Assembly (NCBI GenBank): GCA_031841125.1
Contig: CM063106.1
Coordinates: forward strand, 744,001-808,000
Length of the DNA: 64,000 bases
Source of the DNA: Acanthococcus lagerstroemiae
Taxonomy: Eukaryota > Arthropoda > Insecta > Hemiptera > Eriococcidae
Direction of reading: 5' to 3'
The notes beneath the pieces are model-generated. The model saw nothing but the letters and a program-made list of their open reading frames with translations, was not told where the DNA came from and searched no databases. A program made the position numbers and the translations under genes. The stretch's first letter is position 1; the number at the start of each line of letters is the position of its first letter. Shown here piece after piece: positions 23,388 to 34,194 of this stretch.

Positions 23388-23893
23388 TTAGTAAAATCTG
23401 CGTGAGCCGGAAATCCGTGCATGACGGAAAAAAGAAAAAGCCCCGGCAGTTCTTATGGAGTTTATGTGTACATTTTTTTGTATAAGCCGGAATTCGTCTT
23501 ACGCGGAAACGGAAAAGGTGAATGATAAAAATTACCATTTTGAACATGGCTAAGCCGGAAAATATATGTGCTGATTCCTTAGCTATCAGCCATTGTTTAG
23601 GGATTTTTCCAGTATTTAGAATTTCGTTAAATATATCAGTCAAAGATTGGGAGTTTTTTTCTGAAAATAACTTCAAAATACCAGACTATACGATTGTTAA
23701 CTACTGTATGTGTGCTTGCCTAGTTCGTAATGTATGTATCAAGCTTGCAAAGAAAGAAAGGAAGAATAAAGGGGAAACAAATTAAGCCGGAACTTTCCAG
23801 CTTGCACAAATTTTCTTGTGGGCAGAATTCTGTCTAAGGCGGAAAATTTCTTCAGTCCCAGCGAGTTCCGGCTTATACAGATTTTACTGTATA
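23388..23893. mobile_element. Pogo-like MITE with AAGCCGGA words, nested
   Basis: Inverted ends AGTAAAATCTGCGTGAGCCGG on the left and, read inward, CAGTAAAATCTGTATAAGCC on the right. CAGTAAAA-type ends are typical of pogo/Tigger. The word AAGCCGGAA recurs about six times inside in both orientations. The left end is mutated, and the TA duplication is clear only on the right. Confidence 0.55.
23578..23676 (-). pseudogene. Non-LTR reverse transcriptase fragment
   Basis: The minus strand encodes SLTDIFNEILNTGKIPKQW, which matches the conserved block between fingers and palm in LINE reverse transcriptases (L..LFN.IL..G..P..W). It lies inside the pogo-like MITE, so it may be captured or older DNA. 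Only about 30 codons are recognisable. Confidence 0.5.
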
Positions 23894-24146
23894 ACCTGTC
23901 TTTTTCTTCTTTTTTTCTACGCTGAAGTCTCCTCACTACGGCTAGGTATCACCCAAGAGGAGGCATATTACTATACATGACGATTAAGATTAAAAGGAAT
24001 GGACAGGAAAAGATAATAAATAGAAAAACATTAAGGTGGACAGTAGAGAGCTAAGAAGAATGTAAGGTGTAACTGAAAATGTTGGATTAGTCTTTATAGC
24101 CGCTAGCCGAAGCCAATTAATAACAAGCAGCAATGCTGCATGACTA

Positions 24147-24348
24147 GGGTCGGCAAATGCTGCAATTCGTATCGTCTGAATTATGCTTAACATTAACGCA
24201 CTCTATATTCATCAATAATAAACATCCTACAAAACTAGGAACTACGACAGAATCGCCATCCATATTACCACTTGATAACGTCAGAGTACTGAACAACTTG
24301 AAGAACATGAATAATAAAAAGCGATTGCAATAGGGTCTAGCCGACCCT
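24147..24348. mobile_element. Small MITE (ends GGGTCGGC, TA target)
   Basis: 202 bp with ends GGGTCGGC and GCCGACCC, flanked by TA at 24145-24146 and 24349-24350. An inner inverted match (TGCAAT region) extends the arms. It is absent from the sister hAT copy at 24906-25377, confirming insertion. Confidence 0.7.
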
Positions 24349-24905
24349 AAAAAACAAATAGTTTCAGCTGTTAGTTTTAGCCATTCTGATTGGCTAAGCA
24401 CCTCTGGATAAGATCCATCCTCTTTCAATTGGGATGTGGAATGGAATGTAGGAGCGCTAATGTGCACTTCCTAATGAAAGGTTGAGAATATCAGAGACGG
24501 AAATAACATTGCCGTAAATAGGAAATACGGGTTTTTCAAAAAATCATTATAATATTAAGATATGACAGTTATGCTTCAAATTTGAACTATATGGAGGTAC
24601 ATATTCGAACTTGCAATTAAAAAATTAATATGTCAGGTAGCACAATTAATAGAAGTTTGGTGAAGTAAGTGTTTAAAAGTGCCTTATCAGTTTCTCATCA
24701 GTTACCGGCATGATGTTCTGACTGCGTGGAAAAAGGTCCTTTGTCTCATAAGAAATACATCGATCGAAGGCCCTTTTTCACGTGCGCTTCATTTTTCTCC
24801 ATAATCACTCACTGACGGTTCACAAAACATACGCTAGATGTCAGTCACTTTGATTCCGAGTCTCATACAACGCGACGCGCAGACGTTCTGGGATTTTCTT
24901 TCAAG

Positions 24906-25377
24906 CAGGGGTGCTTAGCCAATCAGATTGGCTAAAACTGACAGCTAAAACTAATTTTTTTTATTAATTGGCTTCGGCTAACGGCTAATGGCTACAGGAC
25001 GCTAATTGGCTAGCTAACGGCTAAAGACTAATCCACATTTTCGGTAAAAATAAAATAGGTGAAGTGGAAACTTGGTTCCAATTCTTTTTCTCCCCCCCCC
25101 CCCCAATTCTGAGTCTGAGTTTGACCGAGTTTGCAGTTTAAATCCAAAAAACAAAATCCACCGAAAAGGAATAGGAAAAAATTCAGTTTGAATGTAGTCC
25201 AAAGGGAAACGGCAAGGAATTAGCAAAATGAAGTCAGCCGTTAGGTTCCGAGTTTTCATTGGCTTAGGGCTAGCTAATGGCTAAAAAATTTTCAATTGGC
25301 TAGCTAACAGCTGGCTAAAAATCTCCCAAAAACTGCAAGCTAACGGCTAACAGCTAATGGCTAGCTAAGCACCTCTG
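24906..25377. mobile_element. hAT-type element 2 (compact copy)
   Basis: Exact 8-bp duplication CTTTCAAG at 24898-24905 and 25378-25385. Ends are CAGGGGTGCTTAGCC and CTAAGCACCTCTG. It is reverse-oriented relative to element 1 and colinear with its two terminal parts. It is rich in GGCTAAC and GCTAACGGCTAA words. No coding capacity. Confidence 0.9.
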
Positions 25378-25537
25378 CTTTCAAGTGCTTTTTCCAAGTC
25401 ATTCGGTCCTCGTCCGACAGAGCGCGTGGACATCTACTCCTCGGTTCGTCTTGCACGTAATTTGATATCTATTAACGACTCATTCAATTGGGACCGGGCG
25501 AACATCTGGCGCACTAGTATCGCTCTACGTGATAAGA

Positions 25538-26615
25538 CTTTGAAAGAATGATCATGGCCCCGTGATTAACATGGGTTCATATGGAGAATACTGTAATTCG
25601 CAGCATTTTCTGGGATTTACTTATGAAATATGCATTTCAAATAAAAATACATCAGAGTAGCATTTAAAGTACATGTTTTTCTCATTAGAATGGAATTAAA
25701 ATGGTCGCGGTATGTTGTACTGAAAAATTGTACCATTCAAAAGAAAATACGCTTTCGCTATCAGTGATAATATTTCGGACAATACGTACAACCAAATCGA
25801 TACGGCAAAAGTTCGCTTGTGAATTACTAGTAATGCTGGGACTGAGAACACTCACGACACGAATATTTATTTGTTCGTCTTCAAATCAGTGTTTTTTTTT
25901 TTTTTTTTAATTGCGAATATCATGTAACCAACCTCAATTCTCAACATTTATAATAATAACTTAGGTTGATTTCATCCTATTTCCTTAAAAATACACTCAT
26001 TAGAACGAAAATTTTATAATCTTTCAATTTTAATTCTTACCTCTTTTTCTTAAAAGTGCGTGATTCTCGAGTAACTAATAGAAAAACGTGAAAGTTTTTC
26101 AGAAGATCCGATTGTATCTAGAGTGATAGCTTGTGTTCCTTCATTCCATTTTCTTGAAAGTATACTCATTAGGACGAGAATTGTTTGATCTTCAATTTTA
26201 GTTCTTATGTCTTTTTCCTAAAAGTGCGTATTTCTGAGTATTTGATAGAAAAACGTGAAAAAGTCGGCCTTTCCACGCAACATTACCGAGTTGTATGGAT
26301 TCCGGCCTGTTAGTTGTTGACGGCCGTGTCATGGCAATCAAAACGATGTGATTTTTCGCATTTAAATAGTATTTAACGTAATGTTTGGAGAGGTCTCAAA
26401 ACTTTTTGGTACGGCTTGTAAAATTATATTTTCTCCGACCAGCAGAGGTAAAGTAAGCGTGATGATTAATGTATTTTTATGACAAATAACAAAGAGAAAA
26501 ATTTGTGCCACGTTAAATACACATTACTATACAAATGTAGCAAAAAATTATTTTTGGTCTTCCCTTTACCATTATCATCTCTATTGAATAGCCCTACATG
26601 ATCATTCTTTCAAAG
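25538..26615. repeat. Segment bounded by 19-bp inverted repeats with internal tandem duplication
   Basis: Perfect inverted arms CTTTGAAAGAATGATCATG at 25538-25556 and 26597-26615. Inside, about 125 bp at 25968-26095 is repeated at 26139-26262 (shared ACTCATTAG, CTAAAAGTGCG-like and ATAGAAAAACGTGAAA blocks). It is probably a degraded non-autonomous element. Ends beyond the arms and the target duplication are not resolved. No gene. Confidence 0.55.
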
Positions 26616-27330
26616 CTTCTACTTTTGACCGCCAGGTGACGACTCTTTCAATGCACGGTCCCAGTTTGCTTAAGCCGCATTCACGCTGTTACAGGAATTG
26701 GTTCTGAAATATTGCTAGACAACGTAGGCCCGCTGTTCTAAAGTATAGCGTATTGACTAAGGATTGGGCATTCTTTTACTTGAAATTCTGTAACGGTGAG
26801 AAAAATTAAAAGTGGATAGTGTTAGAACAGTACTGAATTGCGAATGATGGAACAGTTGGAATTTTCTGGATATTATGTTAATTAGAAGATTTTTGCCAAA
26901 CATTTCTTAATTGCAAGGACTTACCGGTCACCCTGTACTATTCAAGTTTGTGTTATGATGGATTTATGTATTTCCATCCTGGGGCCGAGCTCAGGCTACC
27001 AGGCGCATCCTCCAGGTTGCGGATCAAGGAACGACTTTCAGATATGGAGGTCAGCTGCGAATAAACTTCAACAAATAAGCTGTCGTAGACAATGAGCGGC
27101 AGTATGAGCAGAGTGCAGTGGGTAGGTCTTGGATAAGCTCACCCTAAGAAATACTTCAAAAACTCAAGAACGACACTGTGTCAAGGCGAGAACTACTGCC
27201 TCAAAAGCAGAATCCAGGGCAGGACAGGCTCAATAGCGGAGGAACGCAACTGTCTTAGGAAAAGGCACTCCAAAATGAAACTACGCAAGTACAGAAGCGC
27301 AGGTAGCACTACCATCGTAATATATCCCTT

Positions 27331-27739
27331 GTCGCCTCGGTGGCGTAGCGGTAAGAATGGCGGCTTTTGAAATCCAAAAGTCCCGAGTTCGAATACCGCT
27401 ACAGCCAGCGTTTCAGGTAATGTCTACGTGCATTGTACAACTATTACCTGGGACGTACCGAGGCGCAACAGTTAGCAGCAGAGGTAATGGAAAAGCACGC
27501 AATCTGTTACCAGTATCTAAACGCTGTTAACTGGCCGGAGCGTCGGTGGGAGTGCTCCAACGGAACTCAGGGTTGTAATAACCCGGCTAGTGAAGTTGGC
27601 GTAGTACTACACGGACAATGTAGAAAGCAACCTGGCGCTACTACATATGGCTCAACACGTTAGAGGCATAGTGCAATGGACATTAAAGTCTGAGCACTCG
27701 GTGTAACCACCACCTCTCCCACAACATTTAACATTTAAC
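27331..27739 (+). mobile_element. tRNA-derived SINE inside the LINE
   Basis: Flanked by the exact 12-bp duplication AATATATCCCTT (27319-27330 and 27740-27751). The head carries pol III boxes: A-box-like TGGCGTAGCGGTA at 27341-27353 and B-box-like GAGTTCGAATACC at 27385-27397, spaced as in a tRNA. The tail is ACATTTAACATTTAAC. The 409-bp length and tail are typical for a SINE. The 76-codon open frame within it is not a gene. Confidence 0.85.
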
Positions 27740-27897
27740 AATATATCCCTTTTGGCGGGTAACCAACTGGGACAAACCTCAGCTTACTCACAAAAACAGC
27801 ACAAACAGCCTCGGATGTCGGAGATTTACTGGGAACACAGGCGGAGGTGTACCCCTGTCTAAAAAGAGAACACTAGCTTGTGAAAAAAGGAATTTTA

Positions 27898-30111
27898 TAG
27901 CATGGAACGTTAGAGGAATTCATATTCAAGAAGAGGAAATTGAAGAAGGGCTGGAAGAACAAGGATCAGATATGGTGGTAATAAGCGGAACAAAAAAGAA
28001 AGGCTGCGGAACAAGTGAAGCGAAGAAATTTGTGATAATTTAGACTAGCGTGGAAAAAGACCAACAAGCTGCGGGCAGAGTGATGGTGTATGTCAACAAG
28101 AAGTACAAAAGTGTGATTGGTAGTTGCAACATATGATGTGAAAGAACAATTGACATATAAATCCAATTCCAACAACGACCCCTGCATGTGACAGGAGTGT
28201 ACGCCCCAGAAGAAGGAAAAGAGGAGTCAAGTTCTCACTTTTACAAAATATTATAGAAAGCAATCCAGAGAATCATCCACAAGAGGACTTAATCATAGCA
28301 GGCAACTTCAACGCCCAAGCTGGAAGTCAGAGAAGGGGGAACGTGACTGGAACCTTTAGCGTAGAAGAAATCAACACAAATGGTAAAAAAAATTCTAAAC
28401 TTCTGCTCATTTAATGGACTTTGAATACTGAATACGTTCTTCAATCACAAAGACAAACACAAGTACACTTGGAGCGCGAGAGGAAGAAAATCAATGATCG
28501 ACTTCATAATCACAAGGGAAGGGATGGCAAAGAAATGTACAGATACCAAAGTTCTCAGAGGGTATGATATTAATTCAGACCACTAATTTCTGAGAGGAAC
28601 CTTTACCAGCTTCCATTTCAAGTATAAGAAAAGAATAAACTGAGAATCCCGCCTGAATGTACAAGCCATTGACAACCTGACAAACAAGTGGCTCTATAAG
28701 AAACAACTAGAAATAATAAATAACAAAGTCCAAACAAGCGATAACATCAAACAAGAATGGAGAAATATTGTGTAAATTGTTAGGTAGGCTGTAGAAGAAA
28801 GTCTCAGTACAATACGTGGCCAAAGAAAACCCAATTACTTGCACCTATGGGACATGGAAGCAAAGCAGATGGTAGAGGAGATGCGGAGAGCCTACAGACA
28901 ATGGATAAGTTCAGGAAAAGTGGAAGACAAAATGGAATACAACAAAAGAACCGCTATTGCAAAAAGAAAAATGAGACAATTAAAAAGGAATAGTTAGCAT
29001 AGATTTGTGTCAAAATTAGAGCACAAAACATATAAATTGCGCCCAAAAACGTAAAAAATATTGAAAAGAATAGACCACAATTTCATTGAAAAAATCGAGA
29101 CTCCCAAAAGTGAATGCAGATGAAGCGTTGGAATACTTTGCAAATATCTGGAAGCAGGCAGAGGACACGCTACAAAATCGAAATAGAACTGATAACAAAG
29201 GTAATGGAACAGCAGAGGACTTTTTCACCCTTAAAGATCTCAACAAAGCATTAAACGCCTCAAAGAACAGTAGAGCCCCAGGAGACAATAATATTCCAGC
29301 AGAGTTATACTATGAATATGCAACAAGAACTTTTAAATTATGGTTAATACAGCTGTTGAATCTGATTTTCTGAAATAATGAAACATCCCAGAGGAATTGG
29401 TACACTTTGTGCATCTAATGTATGATAAGACTGCAATCAAAGTACGCTTAGAGAGCAAAACTTCACAGCAAATCTCAATTAACAGTGGCCTATGCCAGGG
29501 ATGCCCGGCCTCATGCATCCTCTTTAATGTGTGCATGGACGACATGCAGCGGCAATGGTATGCGAAAGGACCAAAAGGGATCAGAATTGACAACAACCAT
29601 TCCCTAGAAATAGTCCTATTAGCAGATGATCAAGTCATACTTGCAAAAAACAAAGATGATCTACAAAGAGTTCCTCAGAATCTTGGGCCTAATGAACCGC
29701 ACAATGCCGCCGAGTAACGTGCAACAAGACACAGAAATGCGCATTTACAATACATTTGCCATACCTACCCTAACGTATGGCTCAAAATCATGGGCCCTCA
29801 AAAAAGCAGATAAATGGAGAATAACAACTGCATAAATGCGCTTCCTTAGGAGAATGACGGGATACACACAAATGGATAGAAAAAGAAACGAGGACATCCA
29901 AAAGGAATTAAACGTCACCCCAGTCGTAAAGAAAATAAAGAAATATAGAAAAAAATGGCGCGACCATATCGCACAAATGGACGCTGAACAATCGTCTAAA
30001 AATGATTGGAAATTACACCCCAATTGGAAAAAGAAATTGAGGAAGACCGCGAAGAAGAGTAGAAGATACGACCGACATCGGGCTCATCAAGTGCATCAAT
30101 ACCGCAGATAG
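27898..30111 (+). pseudogene. LINE endonuclease / reverse transcriptase, decayed
   Basis: The endonuclease start is visible as AWNVRGI (about 27905) and DMVVISGTKKKGCG (about 27968). In functional apurinic-type endonucleases the motif is SETK, so Ser-Gly here has lost the catalytic Glu. Reverse transcriptase blocks follow: LNKALNASKNSRAPGDNNIP (29236-), GLCQGCPASCILFNV (29490-) and IVLLADDQVIL (29610-), where the ADD catalytic pair remains but the usual aromatic residue is Leu. A C-terminal segment has AIPTLTYGSKSWALKK and MRFLRRMTGYTQMDRKRNED. At least five stops or frameshifts separate these blocks, so it is dead. Confidence 0.8.
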
Positions 30112-30539
30112 GCCAATAGGCCTATTCGCATATCAGAAATGATGATATTGATGTATTTCCATAAAATGGAAAATTTGATACTTATTTGGGAGGGTATACT
30201 GACAAGTCTGAGCCAATTTTCTGTCATACTGTGAGTTGAAATAACACGAATATGGCTTTTAAAGCTAACACATGTTTATGAAAAAATTTGCCCTGACTTA
30301 CCCATTAACTGGTACAAAGTACAGCGTGCAGAAATATGTTCATACATTATCTTTATGGGACATGGGACGGCAATGCCCTCGCTGCATCGATTAGGTTGTA
30401 TAAGTAGCCTACCTATTCAATTTGTCCCTTCCTGCATTACATAGCCTACTTATAATTCGTACAATTCAAAATTGCACAGAGGTCGTAACTTTTTCAATTT
30501 TAAAAATAAGACACATGTTCATTAAACCTTTTTTATTCT

Positions 30540-31260
30540 TTATCTCATCTCGTCGAGTACTATCAGACTACATACTTGATTAGATTTTTTTTTTTTTTTT
30601 GCCAAAGTGCCTAAAAAGTTAAAATTTGGGGCTGGCATTCCACTAACAAAAGTACGCGACGTACAATCGCACTTGTATGATCGTTCTTATGGGAGTGCGC
30701 GCGTACCTTGTACTTTTTTAGTCGAAGACCAGCCCGGGTCTCTTGATTTAACTCAACGCAGGATAACTTTTTAAAAATTCAGAATTCGGCTGAGTTGGTC
30801 ATATAATTTTTGTATTACACATGCAGCGAAACAACGGTTTAACAGTCTCATTTTGCAGATTGAAAGTTCACGTTATCACGATAGATCGCAGCTGCGTTTG
30901 TAAACGCTATGTCACGTGCGCAGAAGACTCTTTTCAGTCCTAGGACTTGTAAAAGGACTGAAAAGAGATGACGTCACGTATTTTTCTTTCACAGATGTGT
31001 ACAATCAGCTGTTCGATGCATTTGTAATACAAAATATCTTACAATGCAAGGATTGAAGCGAGTTATCACGCCTCCGCACGACTAGCTTCACTCGCCTTCG
31101 GCTCGCTCCGCTAACAGTCGCACTCGGCGTGATAAAGCTCGCTTTCAATCCTTGCAGTGTAATATACTATTTCATCTCCTAGGTATGTACAACAAGTTCC
31201 CGTAGTCACAATAGCTATTGACCTAGGGTAGGGCTGAAAAACGGGCTTTTTGACCATTTG
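30540..31260. mobile_element. Mariner-family copy, inverted relative to 22017, with insert
   Basis: Reverse-complement similarity to 22290-22560: shared GTCAAAAAGC, GGGAACTTGTTGTAC, GAATTCTGAATTTTTAAA and GTTATCCTGCGT blocks. About 360 bp between about 30805 and 31165 is extra and contains the palindromic element at 31044-31157 and a 12-bp hairpin (CTTTTCAGTCCT and its complement, about 30929-30966). No coding frame. Confidence 0.6.
31044..31157. repeat. Palindromic MITE-like hairpin 1
   Basis: The left arm TGCAAGGATTGAAGCGAG continues GTTATCACGCC, and the right arm GGCGTGATAAAGCTCGC continues TTTCAATCCTTGCA. Loop about 50 bp. Its flank AAGATATTTTGT (as complement) also occurs beside hairpin 2. 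Confidence 0.75.
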
Positions 31261-31282
31261 ATGACAATAGTATATTTCAAGT

Positions 31283-31379
31283 CAAGGAGCGAAAATGAGG
31301 TTTATCACGTCAAGTTCGATACAAGCCAAGGCGAGTTGAGCAAATTGAACAAGTCGTGATAAACCTCATTCGCTCCTTG
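31283..31379. repeat. Palindromic MITE-like hairpin 2
   Basis: Arms CAAGGAGCGAAAATGAGG with TTTATCACG (31283-31309) and CGTGATAAACC with TCATTCGCTCCTTG (31355-31379). It shares the CAAGG...ATCACG end design with hairpin 1, 125 bp away, but its stem sequence differs. Confidence 0.75.
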
Positions 31380-32034
31380 CCTTGGAAGATATTTTGTTCT
31401 ACAAATGCATCGAAAATGCGTTTCCGCTGCCACGGAGGTATCCACAAACTAATAAAATCGAATAGAAGACAAACGAAAATAATAAGCGTTTGTTGCGAAT
31501 CGTTTCCAGGTGTAGGGAAAAACATTTTTTATATACGTCCATGGGAAAAACATTGTTCCGCAACAAACGAATCAGTGGAAACGCACTGTTACCAGAAGAG
31601 TTGTGAAAAATAAGGAATTATTTTCACCAGTGGCGATAATGAGCTGTTATTTTCACTAGTGGCGGTAACGGTCAAGCCAGCCAATCAGAAGCGAGAAACA
31701 ATGGCAGTGTAGAATGCACACCTGTGTTCAAGACGTGTGTAGCTGTGCACGTTACAACGTTTCTATACGCTGATCACATCGCGTTCCGTACATTTAGGTA
31801 CCCTTTTTCTGTTTGCGAATTGAGTATCATCTGCTTTGTTTTCGTTAACATTCAATCAGTTGATGTTTGTGAGAAAAGAGACATTACAATGTGGCTACAA
31901 GAATGGAAAAATATAAATTCCTAACTTTTTCCAAACTTCTTTTCTCTCTTCTTTAAGATTTTACAGTATAGACAGTATTTATGTTTATAATTTGAAGCTG
32001 ATTCTTGGGTGAAAGCATGAGGAAGGTGTTCATA
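31380..32034. other. No gene recognised
   Basis: Non-coding, with a short repeated phrase TTTTCACYAGTGGCGRTAA at about 31620 and 31651. The flank after hairpin 2 (AAGATATTTTGTTCTACAAATGCATCGA) resembles 31014-31040 in reverse. Confidence 0.4.
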
Positions 32035-32230
32035 GATATACATGTAGGGTGCTAAAGTAAAATTAAACGTCAAAAAAATTCTCCGTGAGTTCATTCTTTG
32101 TTTTTTTCCAAACTTCTTAAAAATATTGTTGAATTTCCTGACTATTTACAAACTACCTGACCTACTTTTCAAATTTTTGACTTTTTCCAAACTTTCCAAA
32201 TTTTTCAAACCTGTAGACACCTTGCATTAT
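32035..32230. repeat. MITE-like segment with TTCCAAACTTTCC words
   Basis: Ends CCTGTAGACACCTTG (a mariner-like end) and holds repeated TTTTTCCAAACTT, TCCTGACTATTTAC, CCTGACC and TTGACTTTTTCCAAAC phrases. It resembles a widespread insect MITE type with CTGACTTTTCC repeats. The left end is uncertain. Confidence 0.4.
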
Positions 32231-32276
32231 TAATATTTTTACAGAAATCTCCAGGGAAAAAATTTGTCTCTATGCA

Positions 32277-32493
32277 TGTAACGACCAAATACACTACATG
32301 CGTGTAAAAGCGTATTGTATCTTATGCGCGTGTAAAAGCGCCGTATTGTTTATCAAATTATTATCAATGTGGCTTCACTATTCTTAATGTATGTTAGGTT
32401 AAGTGAAAGCATTTTGTTTCTATTACAATATATCAATAAAACGAATTTATATTTTCGGAGTACTTCGCCTGTATTATGAAGTAGTACTCCACA
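32277..32493 (+). repeat. 5' LTR of the gypsy element
   Basis: 217 bp with TG...CA ends. It aligns along its full length with 37185-37404 apart from small indels (four extra bases near the middle of the 3' copy). Confidence 0.92.
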
Positions 32494-32496
32494 AAA

Positions 32497-32513
32497 TGGC
32501 AACGAGGATTAAA
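32497..32513 (+). promoter_or_regulatory. Primer binding site, tRNA-Ser type
   Basis: Starts three bases after the 5' LTR: TGGCAACGAGGAT. The complement of an insect tRNA-Ser 3' end with CCA would read TGGCGACGAGGAT, a 12 of 13 match. This supports Ty3/gypsy and fixes the LTR end. Confidence 0.7.
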
Positions 32514-32888
32514 GGCAGTAAAATTATTGTGAAAATTGTTTCACAGTTTTGTTACAACCATGTTTGCGATGTTCACTGTAACAAAGAGCGAGTATTTGCA
32601 CACAGCTTTAACAAAGACTGGTGAGTGGACTGCACCATAATACAGTCCTAAATTCGCATATTCGTACCACCGGTAAAGCTGTCCTGTGCCAATATGGACA
32701 ACAACACTGGAATTTATACATTCCAGACAGCAACCAACACAGAACAATGGCATCTTCAGAAAAACAATAGCAGCGTTACTTAATGAGCTGAAGCTACAAA
32801 GAAAAGTGCAGGTAAAGAGGGATGAAGCGATATTACAACTTCTCCAAAAAACATTCAGCAGGAAATAAGGGGAGATACAGAAGGCGAT

Positions 32889-34076
32889 ATGTCATCAGAG
32901 AACACCAATCTCTCCTTCACTGAATTTGATGCTGAGAAGGAAGACTTCAAACAGTACAGGTTTACAAATTACTTGGAATTAAAGAACATAAAAACAGATA
33001 GCAAAAAAGCTGTACAAATTCTAATTCAGGTAATAGGTGCAAAAACGTATACAGTCATAAGCCAACTGTGTGCACTGAACAATCCAAAAACGTATGTGCT
33101 TGGAAATTTACTTGACTTGCTAGAGCAATATTTATGCCCAGAAAAGAGTAAATATGTTCTTTTGCATAATTTTATGAAATTAAAACAAGGTACAAACTCA
33201 AGGTGATTATAAAGGGAGGTGGGCTCATTTGGGTATGCAACCCGCCACAATTCTTCCCATCTCACCATACTAAAATTCACGTCATAAGAAAGTAATGGGA
33301 AGATTGAATTTTTGTTGTAGAGGGCTCTTTTTTTAAACGGTAGCTAATTGAATGTTGTACATGGTAAAAATAATAGAAAAATATGTTGAGGGCATCAATT
33401 ATGAGCAAAGATTGAAAAAAGCGTCATCCCATATATAAATCAGAGGCAGTCTTACACCAGTGATGTCACTGGTGTTGTTGCGCCTAGCAGAGTGAGCCCA
33501 CCTCCCTTTATAATCACCTTGGTACAAACTCATATTTTGAAATACATAGCGGAATTGCGTGCCTCTTTCAGTGAATGTAAACTTCCAGAGAATGACCCGA
33601 GGAAATTTACAGATCTAATTCTGGCACAGTTTTTCATTGAAGGTTTACATGATAATACTATGTGTGAAAAATTGTTACAAGAATAAGAAGATACAGAATG
33701 CGCAAAGCTCGAGGAGATCGCATTGGCTATCAAGGCTAGTAAATCAGATAGTAAATAACTTGCCACAACAAGCGCGGGGGGAGAGACGCACAAGAGCGTC
33801 AAGAAATCACCTCATAAGAACGGAAGTAAGAAAAATCCACAGACATATTTGCAGAACATGCAAGTTAAACACCATAGGGATGATGAATGTACTCCAAAGA
33901 GGAAGACAGATTACAAACAGCTAAGTATTGATAGATTATGCTTACATTGTGGTTATAACAACCATCAAATGCAGGAATATAAGCGTGACCTTAGCATGCT
34001 AAAGTGCAACAGTTGTAAGAAAACGAGGCACTTGAAGAAAGTATGTATCACACTCCTAAAAAAAACAGCATGCTGA
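32889..34076 (+). pseudogene. Gypsy gag, interrupted
   Basis: Starts at ATG 32889 (MSSENTNLSFTEFDAEKEDF). The capsid-like region runs to LKQGTNS at about 33199, is interrupted by the MITE at 33200-33520, and resumes with YIAELRASFSECKLPENDPR (33540-). Two nucleocapsid zinc knuckles lie near 33940-34060. The second is intact as C-X2-C-X4-H-X4-C (CNSCKKTRHLKKVC), while the first has its last Cys replaced by Tyr. A stop at 33686 and frame changes around 33640 and 33850 prevent translation as one protein. Confidence 0.8.
33200..33520. mobile_element. Mutator-like MITE with 11-bp target duplication
   Basis: Exact duplication GGTACAAACTC at 33189-33199 and 33521-33531. Perfect 28-bp inverted ends start AAGGTGATTATAAAGGGAGG. 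321 bp, non-coding. An 11-bp duplication points to the Mutator superfamily. It must be younger than the gypsy insertion it interrupts, and its perfect ends agree with that. Confidence 0.85.
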
Positions 34077-34194
34077 AAAGAACACTAACACAACGGCACG
34101 TCTCATTGAATACAATATAGAAGATGTTCAGGGAGTTTTCCACATATGTGACAACAACTAGCACAAGTTACTGAAAAAGTTCCTTGCAAATGTG

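Larger units (their letters stand above)
22932..24406. mobile_element. hAT-type element 1 (ends CAGAGGTACTTAGC), with nested inserts
   Basis: Exact 8-bp duplication GATAAGAT at 22924-22931 and 24407-24414. It begins CAGAGGTACTTAGCTAGCC and ends GGCTAAGCACCTCTG. Its first 270 bp and last 340 bp match, in reverse, the compact 472-bp element at 24906-25377. Compared with that copy it has gained about 850 bp (about 23205-24065) and a 202-bp MITE (24147-24348). The terminal parts are packed with the word TTAGC or its complement. No transposase. Confidence 0.85.
26978..30150 (+). mobile_element. RTE-like LINE (non-LTR retrotransposon), with SINE insert
   Basis: Exact 12-bp duplication ATGTATTTCCAT at 26966-26977 and 30151-30162. 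It starts CCTGGGGCCGAGC and ends with a GATGAT-type 3' tail. It contains an endonuclease and reverse transcriptase on the plus strand. Length without the SINE is about 2.75 kb, close to a full short RTE-type element. The subclass is inferred from the short length, the 3' tail and the protein motifs; a Jockey- or R1-like assignment is not excluded. Confidence 0.8.

Noticed and set aside
27331..27405. A functional tRNA gene
   Set aside because: The A- and B-box-like motifs are present, but the element has a SINE body, a TTAACA tail and a target duplication, and no complete cloverleaf or anticodon stem is convincing.
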